The notes beneath the pieces are model-generated. The model searched no databases, was not told the DNA's origin, and saw only the letters and a list, made by a program, of their open reading frames with translations. Positions 50,008-59,759 of a DNA stretch of 64,000 bases are shown here, piece by piece (within the stretch, counting starts at the first letter, position 1; every line of letters starts with the position of its first letter). The position numbers and the translations under genes were made by a program. The DNA lies in NCBI GenBank assembly GCA_019321725.1, contig CM033120.1, forward strand, positions 1,488,001 to 1,552,000, read 5' to 3'. This DNA comes from Paulownia fortunei. Its lineage: Eukaryota; Streptophyta; Magnoliopsida; Lamiales; Paulowniaceae.

Positions 50008-50330
50008 CACACTCAGGTGTGTGTACGTTATGGACACCACGCGACCAGCTTTACTTGGTGGATGTCCACCGACTTTACCCAATAAGTGTCCTTAGGGGTG
50101 GGCCTCCTTGAGGGGCCGAGGGAATACACTCAGGTGTGTGTACATTATGGACACCACGCGACCGGCTTTACTCGGTGGATGTCCACCGACTTTACCCGAT
50201 GAGTGTCCTTAGGGGTGGGCCTCCTTGAGGGGCCGAGGGAATGCACACCTAGGTGTGTATACATTATGGACACTACGCGACCGGCTTTACTCGATGAATG
50301 TCCACCGACTTTACCTGAGTGTCCTTAGGG
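50008..50330. repeat. 117-bp GC-richer tandem repeat, three copies before interruption
   Basis: Copies start at about 50008, 50125 and 50243. Each contains AGGTGTGT, ATGGACACCACGCGACC, GGCTTTACTCGGTGG, TGTCCACCGACTTTACCC and GTGTCCTTAGGGGTGGGCC. Copies 1 and 2 are almost identical. Copy 3 breaks off at GTGTCCTTAGGG (50319-50330), exactly where the fold-back element begins, and its continuation GTGTCCTTAGGGGTGGGCCT is found at 51497 after the element. The unit is not coding. Confidence 0.9.
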
Positions 50331-51496
50331 TAATTTAATAATTTATAGTAAATATAATTAGTAATTAATTAATTATCGTATAATTAGATTATCTTAATAA
50401 ATTACGTGAAAGCGCAATTGGAGTTTTGCTTTGAATTGAAAGTGCAAACTTCAATTGCGCTTTTAATTTTTATTTTTTTTTAATGGAAACGCAACTTAGT
50501 GTTGCACTTTCTTTTATAATTGTGATTTTAGTAATAATCACATAATTAATAATTACACGGTTAATTTTTTTGGATAATAATTACAGTACTGGATATATAC
50601 ATTATAATTTTTTTTAAAAAATACAAGAATAATAAAAAATACTAAAAATGACAACCAGTGCCACAAGTATATCGGTGACACTATCGTCTATCTCGATATC
50701 CACCCTCAACAACAACAACAGCATCGGTATCATTTGACTGATTTTGGATCGAATCATCAATATATGTACTATAGTTTAAATTGAAGTTCGACCGACCTGA
50801 TAAAGTTGTGGAGGTCGACTCTCCACGATCATGATACACGTTGTCTAGATGTGGAAATGGAACAAGTGAAACAATAAGCTCTCCACATCCAAAATCGTAT
50901 CATGTATAGATGTGGAAATGCAACATACGAGACAATAAACTCTCCACATCCAAAATCATATCATGTACTAATTTAATAGTTTATTGTAAATAGAATACGA
51001 TTCTGGACGTAAAGAGTTTATTGTCTCGCCTGTTGTATTTCCACATCTAGACAGCGTGTATCATGATCGTGGAAAGTCAACCTCCACAACTTCATCAGGT
51101 TGGCCGAACTTCAATTTAAACTATAGTACATATATTGATGATCCGACCCAAAATCAGTCAAATAATACTAATGTTGTTGTTATTGTTCTTGTTGAGGGTG
51201 GACGTCGAGGTAGACGACAGCGCTATCGATATACTTGTGGCACTGGTGGTTATTTTTAGTATTTTTTATTATTCTTGTATTTTTTAAAATTTTTATAATA
51301 TATATATCCAGTATTGTAATTATTATCCAAAAAAATTAACCACATAATTATTAAGTGTATGATTATTACTAAAATTACAATTATAAAAGAAAGCGCAACT
51401 TAGTATTGCGCTTTCATTAAAATAAAATAAAAAAATTTAAAAGTACGGTAATTAATTAATTACTAATTATATATACTATAATCTATTAAATTAGTC
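50331..51496. mobile_element. Fold-back DNA transposon (Mutator-like) carrying an inverted duplicated coding fragment
   Basis: The 1166-bp element is an almost complete inverted repeat. The left arm covers about 50331-50896 and the right arm about 50999-51496, with a spacer of about 100 bp that includes an extra 60-bp partial duplication. The ends pair: TAATTTAATAATTTATAG on the left and, on the minus strand, TAATTTAATAGATTATAG on the right, followed by a shared TAATTAGTAATTAATTAATT. The 12-mer GTGTCCTTAGGG flanks both sides (50319-50330 and 51497-51508), giving a duplication of about 9-12 bp, the range of Mutator-like elements. Small internal palindromes such as GAAAGCGCAA...TTGCGCTTTC (51387-51413) occur in both arms. 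A transcript would form a hairpin of about 500 bp. Confidence 0.75.
51000..51259 (+). pseudogene. Captured C-terminal coding fragment within the fold-back right arm
   Basis: One frame is open from about 51000 to the TAG at 51257-51259, without an ATG start. It reads SPVVFPHLDSVYHDRG and later VEGGRRGRRQRYRY before ending CGTGGYF. Composition is codon-like compared with the flanks. A Pro/Ser-rich then Arg/Gly-rich tail ending in CGTGG-x resembles the C-termini of plant mobile domain (MAIN-like, phosphatase 7 long form-like) proteins, a family often carried by transposons; this assignment is tentative. The left arm contains the same fragment in inverse orientation with more substitutions and a frame change. 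Confidence 0.35.
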
Positions 51497-51534
51497 GTGT
51501 CCTTAGGGGTGGGCCTCCTTGAGGGCCCGAGGGT
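51497..51534. repeat. Remainder of the interrupted 117-bp repeat
   Basis: GTGTCCTTAGGGGTGGGCCT, then CCTTGAGGGCCCGAGGG, continues the third repeat copy that was cut by the fold-back element. Confidence 0.8.
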
Positions 51535-51721
51535 CATTCCGTTGACCTGCACTGTAGAACTTGACTCCACAAAAAATTGAAAACTTGACTATGACAAATT
51601 GAACAAAAAGCTATGTAATTAGCATATTCTTGCGTGTACAAATTGAATTCTTTTGAGAAAATGAAATAATTTGTAACACAAATGCTTTTCTCAGCATGAG
51701 GGAGAAAATGCAACAATGCTG

Positions 51722-51760
<39 letters not shown>

Positions 51761-54700
51761 TAATGTTTACTCAAGCCAAAGTCGATATATATAAAGCAAT
51801 CATAAATTTTACACATATGTATGTGTATGTATATATACTTTTAAATACAATAGACTCATAATACGCTGCTTGAATTGAAAACCCATTTATTTTTTTCTTT
51901 TTTCACGTATTCAAATTCATACAACTCAATTCAGACAAGGAAAACATTGAACTTCTAAATTCAATTTATCCCATATATCAAACGGTTCTAAAAAGAAAGG
52001 AAATTTCATCCAATATGCTCTCCTTCGTAAACTCCTAACAATTTGTTTTTCCTTTTCTTTTTTAACGTTTACCATGTTAACTTGGCACATCATTTGGTAC
52101 ATATATATCATTGTGAATAAATGGAAACAATTTGAGTAGAATATGGACTTTAGATTAATTTACTTTTTATATTATTTATTGATGATAGTAATTATAGGGT
52201 AATTTGGGAAAAAGAGAGAGTATATATTTAATTTTTCTTATTTCATTGAAAAAAGTCTATGATTCACACATCTTGTACTAGACAAATGATGATAAGATTA
52301 AAAATAGTAGTGATAGGATAATCAAACATAGATTCTTGATACTAAAATTTTTAGTATATCAATTAAACAATTTTTAGTATTTTTAGTGAAGTTTAATTGA
52401 TTTTCTTGTAAAATTAAAAATATATTTGAATAATTATTTTTAAATAGAAAATTTATAGTATTGAGAATGAAATTATATTTGGTTTATGATTTTCAGTGGA
52501 TAATATTAAATGATTCAGTAGTGATAGGATCCATAATTAATATTTTATATGAGTTAGATATTTTAGTATAATAAATTTTAGGTGATAGTTCATACAGTAA
52601 TGATGTAGTTTGTAATAAAAATATGTTAAAAAGAATTAATGGATAGTTATAAGTCTCATATTATTAATGTAAATAGTAATAAAAATATATTAATAAAAGA
52701 GTTAGTGGGTAGTTGTAAATCCTATTGTATAAAGTTGGGGAGAAATGAATTGATTGAACGAGAAAGATTAATTGATGTTGTGGAAGAATAAGTTTGAAAA
52801 CAAAGGAATATGGTCGAGAAATATTTTAAGTGGGAAAATAATAAGATAAAATATGTTATTTCTAACTAGAGATTGAATAAAACAAACTTGATCTATTCAT
52901 TTGAAATAATAAAAATTGAAAAAAATCTCAATGAAATGAAGTAACATGATTTATGGATTTGAAATACTTTTCAAATTAGATTGTCTCTTCTCTTGTGTCT
53001 TTTTAAATGAAAAATATAGTTTGTAAAAAATAATATACTAATTTTTTTTCAAATATATATATATTTTTAAAAATATTACATAAATATGTATATATAATAA
53101 ATTTAAAACAAATAAAAAATTAAATGAGATAAATTTAAAGTGTAATGGATTTGAAAATAAAAAAACTGCATTGTCATTCTAATTGTTTTCATATGTTGGA
53201 AGTGAAAAACCAAAACGCACCTTTTTGTCTTATACCAAAATACACTAATTTTATTTTTAAAAAAACATTAGTATTTAAGCATTTTTGTGTTTTAAATACC
53301 ATGGGCACCCCTATATACATGTATCCCTACGTTTTGAGTCATTTTTTGCACATAAACTTACATTTATTTAGGAGGAAATGGGTTTGATTTGGAATATATT
53401 TTTAAAAATATTTTTGAAGAAATAGGTATTTTTATAATTGGATCGATAATCAAATCAGTCTTCCTATCTATTAGCAGTTTAACCAATTCGACCACTCTAA
53501 TGAAAATTAATTATATTTTCTTATTATATTATATAAAATGATAATATAATAAATTAATTGTTATGTAATACATTTTAAATGTAAGAAAAGATAAATAACT
53601 ACCTAAAAAAAATCTAGCAAACACATAAAATCCAAATAATTACATAAATATAACAAAATATTAAATTTAAATTTTTTTAAAAAATAAAAATAATAATAAT
53701 AAAATAAAAATTGGTCAAAATAGAAATTCAATTTTATATGCCTAATCGAATCTAACCGACATTTAATTCTCGATTAAATCAATTAAATCGATCGATTTGA
53801 TCTGATTTTCAAAAGAATGGAAGAAACAATCTATTTTCAATTTATTTTCATGGTCTTCTTCCTAATGGGCAAAACGGTACACCCTATTTCAGAAAAATAA
53901 AACAAAATTCTTTACTTTATATTTGAGAATTATTAAACCAAATGTGTTTTGTTAAAATAAAATATCAAATCATACTGTTAACTCAATTCATCAAATTTTA
54001 TAACCAATTAATTTAAACATATTTTTTGAAAAAATTATTTTTGAAATTTTTTCTAAAAAATATTTTGTGACAATAAATCCAAACGCACTTAAATTTTTTA
54101 GGGGTGATTGGTATGGATAAATGAAAAAAAGAATGATATTAACATAACATTTCTACATTGCTACGCTTAAAAAATAAAGAAGGAATTGGATCAAAATTCC
54201 TTAATTTATTCCATTCATACGCATGGTAAGTAATAATTAACAGAAAGAATGAAAAGAAATTAAATAAATGCGATAATACCATTCACCTAAGAAATATCAC
54301 TCTAAATATTAAGTTAAATATAATATATTTTGTTTATATGTTTCTATATTTTTAGATATTTAATAAATATATTTTATAATCAAAATAAATACCATATATA
54401 AATACTTATATATATTATAATATATAAATATTCGACAAATTGGTTCATTCCCCCAACGTACATGAACAACAACGAGACGGGTTCGACTAAACTTGTCCGT
54501 TAAATTTTATTAGGACTACCAACTAAGAAATTAAACTTGGTGAACTCATTATATTATTTTAAAAATATTAAAAATAATTAATATTTTTTTAAAAATATAT
54601 ATTTTTAAAAAATATTATATGAATATATATAATAAGTTTTAAAAAATAAAATAAATAGGGGAATAGATTTAAAAATAAAAATTTAAAATTTGTTTAAATT

Positions 54701-55010
54701 TATTTAAAATAGTAAATCAGGATAAAAATTTAAATTCGAACCAACCATTGACATTCCTAGGAATACAAACTCATGGGGAGATGAAATGACTAATATATTC
54801 TTTGGAATTCGTAATGATTAATTACATTAAATGAGAAACAAATTTGAGAATGACCGTTCAATTCTCAACTTAGGAATTCGTAATGGTTAAGTGGAAAATG
54901 AATTTCTGAATGACGATTCGATGCTTAACTCAGTCCCATGTACCAATGAAGCCTATTAATTAAATTCAACATCCTTAATGCAAAGAAAGGGCGCCACAAG
55001 CCACCATCAA
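51535..55010. other. AT-rich intergenic DNA upstream of the GeBP gene
   Basis: A (TA)n tract lies at about 51726-51758. Passages near 53030-53150 and 54480-54770 belong to the same degenerate AT-rich repeat type as at 49300. Around 52560-52720 a phrase GGATAGTTATAAGTC / GGGTAGTTGTAAATCC repeats with an interval of about 70 bp. A duplicated stretch with GGAATTCGTAATG occurs at about 54803 and 54872. No gene is recognised; ORFs of 60-80 codons have no domain. Confidence 0.4.
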
Positions 55011-55018
55011 TATAAATA
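55011..55018 (+). promoter_or_regulatory. TATA box of the GeBP-like gene
   Basis: TATAAATA stands 74 bases before the ATG, giving a predicted start site near 55043 and a short 5' UTR rich in AAAG. Confidence 0.65.
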
Positions 55019-55084
55019 CTTCACAACCCTACTCTTTTCACCTCATTACAAAACAAAGCACGCCCAAAGAAAGAGAAGAATATT

Positions 55085-56125
55085 ATGGCTCCCAAAGCCC
55101 ACTCTCATCCTCGTCAATCCTCCAAAGAAAAACAAGAAAAAGAAGAACCCTCTTCTGAAGAAGAAAAAGAAAATTTTTCTGATGAAGAAGAGGAAGTCTC
55201 ATCTGAAGATGAAGAAAGTAATAAAACTCCTGTCCCAGTTCTTGAATTTGAGTCAAAATCAATTGTCCAAGGAGATGGGTCGGCTACTGACTCTGATTCG
55301 GAAGGCTCCCCTTCTGATTACAAGCTGCAGCCCATCTCAAAGACTTTCGTAGCCTCAGCAAAACGCACTCATCAAGAAGGTGATGCCAGTGAAAATTCTT
55401 CAAGAAGCAGCAAAAAGTCAAGAACTGAAGAGAAAAAGTCTTCTTCTACCCCTGGTGGAGGGGTTGGGGGTGTCAGCAGGCTGTGGAGTAATGAGGATGA
55501 GATTGCTTTGCTGAATGGGATGATTGAATTCAGGAATGGAAAAGGGCTTGACCCGTATGCGGACATGGGGGCATTTTACAATTTCGTTAAGGGAAAAGTG
55601 CTGGTGGATTTCTCAAGGGATCAGCTGAGAACTAAGATTGGCAGGATGAAAAAGAGGTTCTTGAATGCTTTTAAGAAAGGTGAGAATGGTTTGGACCCTG
55701 TTTTTTCCAAGCCACATGAGGACATGGCCTTTGTACTCTCCAAGAAAATCTGGGCTGGTGCTGTTGGTAATAGTGAAGGCGGTAAGAATGGCGAGAATGG
55801 AAAGAAAGATATTGTGGTGGCAGACAAGTTTGTAGTGGAGGAGAAAGTGATTGTACAGAAAGAAAACGAAGGTGAAGAACGGGACTTCTGGTCCAAGTAC
55901 CCATTTTTTAGTGCGTCTTTTTATAATATGGTTTGGAACTTTCCGTCTTTGGAGATGTCTGAGGCTGGGATGAGTTTTGTGAAGGAAAGGTTGAGTTTGA
56001 TTGGGAATGTGAAGGCCAAGGAATTGGATGAAAAGTGGAAGCAATTGTTTGTGGAGGAGACTGAGCTAAATTATAAGATGTTGAATTTGTTGAAGGAACA
56101 GGTCAAAATGGCTTCTGATGATTGA
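55085..56125 (+). CDS. GeBP/storekeeper-like transcription regulator (DUF573)
   Basis: Intronless, 346 aa. Residues 1-125 are a low-complexity acidic and Ser-rich region (SSEEEKENFSDEEEEVSSED) with Lys/Arg patches that could act as nuclear localisation signals (KKSRTEEKK). The DUF573 DNA-binding domain covers about 131-225, from SRLWSNEDEIALLNGMIEF to FVLSKKIWAG, with the conserved DQLRTKIGRMKKRF helix. A C-terminal conserved segment at about 268-346 (FWSKYPFFSASF ... LLKEQVKMASDD) matches the predicted leucine-zipper-like dimerisation region of the family. GeBP proteins in Arabidopsis affect cytokinin response and trichome and leaf development; storekeeper was found as a tuber-storage promoter binder. 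The ATG was chosen because it begins the continuous family-like frame and follows the TATA box. An overlapping 124-codon frame is only a shifted shadow of the Lys-rich region. Confidence 0.92.
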   Translation: MAPKAHSHPRQSSKEKQEKEEPSSEEEKENFSDEEEEVSSEDEESNKTPVPVLEFESKSIVQGDGSATDSDSEGSPSDYKLQPISKTFVASAKRTHQEGDASENSSRSSKKSRTEEKKSSSTPGGGVGGVSRLWSNEDEIALLNGMIEFRNGKGLDPYADMGAFYNFVKGKVLVDFSRDQLRTKIGRMKKRFLNAFKKGENGLDPVFSKPHEDMAFVLSKKIWAGAVGNSEGGKNGENGKKDIVVADKFVVEEKVIVQKENEGEERDFWSKYPFFSASFYNMVWNFPSLEMSEAGMSFVKERLSLIGNVKAKELDEKWKQLFVEETELNYKMLNLLKEQVKMASDD

Positions 56126-58209
56126 ATAGGTAAATTGGTGATTGCGAGTTTATATTTTTGCTTGATTCATACCAGTTGAGTTATGGGTGAATATTGCTTT
56201 TCCGAAGTACAATGGAGCTTTTGGGGGTATTGTTCTGCTAGCTACTTAGGTTCATAGTTGAGTGATCAATGTTTTGGTGATGAATTTGGTTCTAAAATAT
56301 ATGTTGGTTAAGCTCTGTTTCTTGTTCTAGTTACTTTTTATTTGGCCACTGATTATTAATATTTTAGTTATGGTCTGTTAATTTTGTCAGATAATATTGA
56401 TCTGATTTGTTTGTGCCTTTCTAGTATGTCCTGCACTAAATGATCCCTTGAAATGCCGAATCCCGCGCCGTAATGCTTCAATGCGAATGGGTGAATGTTG
56501 ATTCTTGACTTAATGTTGACAGTATGATCTTGGAAAGCAATGTCAATTTAGTTGTCAATTGGCTAATAGTAACTTTTACTCGATGCTTTTGGATATTTGA
56601 ACTGACTCAATGCTCTGGATTTGAAGTAGACTGTGTTGCTTGTACTAGCACAAACCAATTGCCTAGTTTCTGTACATAAATTTAGTAATCTGATGAATTT
56701 TCCACTATTTCTCAGTCTTCAGTACAAGTAGTAGCACTTGAGCCAATCAATAGGTATGGCAATGTAGTTTAGTTCTGTTATCTCTTGATCTGGACTTGAA
56801 TGATGGTTTTTGAAGCATTTTGTTAGTAACATCGTCTTTATAGAATGAACCAGCAAAGATAGGTATCTCTTGATCTGGACTTGAATGATGGTTTTTGAAG
56901 CATTTTGTTAGTAACATCGTCTTTATAGAATGAACCAGCAATATAAACCTATCTTTGCTGGTTCATTCTAAAATAATCCTCGTAACTGCTGGTTTCCCCA
57001 TTTTTTTAGAATGATCCTATCTTTCCTGCTGGAATTTTTTTGTGTGTTTGATATGGTGTGACTTTGACATCAGAGATGGAAGAAAAGATATTTGTCTGTG
57101 AATATATTTTTATGCACATAACAAAAGTAGTAGTTGTTGGTTGATGAAGTAAAAAAATACAATCTATGAAATTAAATTCATCATCAATCAGCAATTCCCT
57201 CTCCTGGCAAAATGATTATCTTTAGATTTTGTTCTCTCAATAACGTCTGTAGGTTATAGTTTTACACTAGATTTACTTCGGTGACAGTGTTTTAGTAAAC
57301 TACCATTCTTTTCATCTATGCTCCCATGTAAAGATGCTTTCAGACCTTGATTTTGCCTTTGCTTGATGCTTGCTCCGATCGAGCTAGCTATGGGCTTGAG
57401 CCAGAACTCGTTTCCACCAAAATCACATAGAACACGAGGGCCAGGACGAAGTCAGAGCTCTAAAGGGCTGTTGTGTTGATTCATTTATCTCAAGTTTATC
57501 ATTTTTAAAGGATTTTTATTTACTGACCTCCAGGCAACATTCCCTTGCCTTTCCATTACTTGCAGATGACAATCTTTAGTCATGCTTTAGAGATGATGGG
57601 CCAATTCTTAGCAGATGATGGGCCTCTTTCTATGGTTACCTTTATGACAGAAATGTTCCCTTATTTCTAAAATTAGAAAGCTGGATGTAAGTGCTTGGTC
57701 TAAAACTGATATTGAGGTTACAAATGTTGTTCATTTTGCACCATATTTGCACTACTGGGAAATATTGAGAAGGCCCCAGTTGTGCAGATGATATACTTTG
57801 TCCATTGCTTCTCTTGTTTCTCATTACCTTAAATAGCAAATCACTATCTGAACATGGGGACCCTACAGTTTAGCCTCCTAATATTGTCAATATCAAAAAT
57901 AATATAAATAAACTTAGCAAAACATCCTTTAAGACGTGCTCAGGATAATTAGTAAAAATAAATTGCAAATATCAATAATCGTGTGTCGTTACAACGATGG
58001 AAAGAACTTGCAAGAACATGACCTACAATGTATCGTCTCGAGGACCTTGGAAACATGACTGATAAACTAAGGAAACTAGTGATAAAAAAAGTTGAAATCC
58101 AAGTCACTTCAGACAAAAAGAGGGTTCAGCAAAGACTAATTAACTGGTAAAAGTTAGAAGAGAATGGGTGAAAACAGACATACTTTAGTAACATGTTGCG
58201 TGAGTGGTA
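56126..58209. other. 3' regions of the convergent GeBP and DUF1218 genes
   Basis: Composition is only moderately AT-rich, compatible with 3' UTRs and low-copy DNA. It contains the short duplication at 56779-56941. No coding region with a recognised domain is seen; ORFs at 57006-57194 and 57642-57839 are short and unremarkable. Confidence 0.4.
56779..56970. repeat. 85-bp tandem duplication plus inverted partner
   Basis: The copies at 56779-56863 and 56864-56941 are practically identical (TATCTCTTGATCTGGACTTG ... GAATGAACCAGCAA). The 23 bases at 56841-56863 recur as a perfect reverse complement at 56948-56970 (CCTATCTTTGCTGGTTCATT and three more bases). RNA from here could form a hairpin with an 84-base loop holding copy 2. 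A weaker third version (AGAATGATCCTATCTTTCCT) is at about 57008. Confidence 0.88.
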
Positions 58210-59586
58210 TTAAAGGAGCACAGCAGTTGAGGTAACATAATATGCAACGGAAAACAGGGCGTGAACCATGCACAAAATCCCTCCAATGGATAGAAAATGG
58301 TGGTTTGTGAACCCACAGGATGCTCTTGATTTGTTGTTTGATATTGTTCCAATTACCAGCATTGACAGACCAACGGCCAGGATGATCCTGAACATATTAC
58401 AAATTTACAACCCACAGTATATTAGCCTACAGTCACCAACAAGAGAGAGAGTCCATGAACATTTCAATTTATGTTTTAAATTAAGATGAATTATTATTCT
58501 TGAGATTTGAGTTATTTACAAAAAAATCATTTAAGTTTACTATATTGATATTTATTTTTATTTTACAAATTGCATTTTATAAAGACAAAACTTGAAGAGG
58601 TATTAGTAATTCCAAATGATAATTGGATTTTTTTGTGTAACTAGGATAATCCTCAGAAATATTTTTTACAATTTTACCCTTTAGTTTATTTCGGACTTTT
58701 TTAGGTTGAGTTCAAATTTGAATTTTGGGGCACATTGGGAATTGGCGGATAGGATCGACTGAAATTTTCAAATGACTCAAATTAATATTATATGGATTTC
58801 TATCATAATAATTTAATAAATAGTTATGATGGTTATCAAAAGATTAGAAATCAAAAGTACATTTTTATGAATTTGAAATCCCTACTTCTAAATTCTTCAA
58901 TTTAAATACAAATAACAAGCTTATATTCTTGCATGTTAACTAAAAATATTTTATGAGCTCTTACTACCTATATTTTATTTTATCTAAACAAAATAATAAT
59001 TTATTTTTAAAATAAGATCCAACCCACATAAATTTAAACAACATTTTACAAGCCAAACCAAAACCTAAAAAAACACAAGTCAATCAAATCTTTAGACATT
59101 TAATGGTGAACAAAGAGCAAGAACACACAAAAGACTATTGTTTCCAATATAATGTACTAATCACCACAAAAAAAAAAAAAAAAAAAGGATAAAAATGTCA
59201 TACCATGTGAAAACAAGGCATACCACTGACAACTTCTTGCTGGGGGGTGCTTTCTGGAGCTCATCTTGAGTGCAAACACTGCACCCTCCAAGCAAATTGG
59301 CAAGAACATGAGCTACACCAAGAAGGGTTGCAGCAGCTACACCTAAGACGAAAGCGTCGTGGCTTGGCTCTTTACACTCGAATATCCATAGCCTTAAATG
59401 CTTCTCCTGTTCAATCAAACCAGAAACCAAAAATCAAAACTCAACTTCGAACACAACTTTATCGACTGTCTAAACTGCAAAACTCACCTGGTTTTGAGCA
59501 GCTTCGGCTTTGATCCCAAGAATTCCAGCAGTGACATCCAATGCCACAATCAAGAAACAAGCAAAAATGCCAATAAATTTTCTCAT
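58210..59586 (-). CDS. DUF1218 four-pass membrane protein (MWL/VCC-type), three exons
   Basis: Exons on the minus strand: 59586-59488, 59406-59204, 58387-58210, joined in frame to 159 aa. Introns are GT-AG; intron 2 is 816 bp. Four hydrophobic segments are visible: residues 4-24 (FIGIFACFLIVALDVTAGIL), about 53-72 (AFVLGVAAATLLGVAHVLAN), about 94-114 (SVVCLVFTWIILAVGLSMLV) and about 133-155 (LSIGGILCMVHALFSVAYYV). Family features are AGILGIKAEAAQNQ after the first span, a WIFECKEPSHDAFVLG segment, and conserved cysteines in CSVC after the second span and in ASCGF. DUF1218 proteins are plant-specific; Arabidopsis members include MWL proteins influencing secondary-wall lignin and VCC/DEAL proteins influencing vein and leaf symmetry. 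Which member this corresponds to is unknown. The third exon was joined because TG|G restores a Trp codon and the continuous span SVVCLVFTWIILAVG. Confidence 0.88.
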
Positions 59587-59740
59587 TTTCCTTTTTTTTT
59601 TCAAGAATATTGTGTATACAGTGTGTATATATAATCTTGAGGGACAAGAAAGGAAGAAGGTAGTAGAGAACCAACCCTCTTTGAGAAATTTAGTAAATAT
59701 GAAAAAGTTAATGTAACAAAGGGTACTAGGAAATGAACTT

Positions 59741-59758
59741 AGTATATATATATATATA
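59741..59758 (-). promoter_or_regulatory. Candidate TATA region of the DUF1218 gene
   Basis: A TATATATATATA tract on the minus strand lies about 155-170 bases upstream of the ATG at 59586, with a second TATA-like sequence (TTATATATACAC) near 59620-59632. The first is the more plausible core promoter; neither is proven. Confidence 0.35.
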
Positions 59759-59759
59759 G

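Noticed and set aside
50008..50330. CRISPR array
   Set aside because: The units are contiguous 117-bp tandem repeats without unique spacers, in a plant genome.
54978..55352. 124-codon Lys-rich ORF overlapping the GeBP start
   Set aside because: It is a +1 frame shadow of the acidic/Lys-rich N-terminal coding region.
55372..56044. Minus-strand ORFs of 64-143 codons under the GeBP gene
   Set aside because: They are complements of the GeBP coding sequence without recognised domains.
58268..58489. 73-codon plus-strand ORF
   Set aside because: It is the complement of the third DUF1218 exon, whose membrane-protein reading and splice junctions are coherent.
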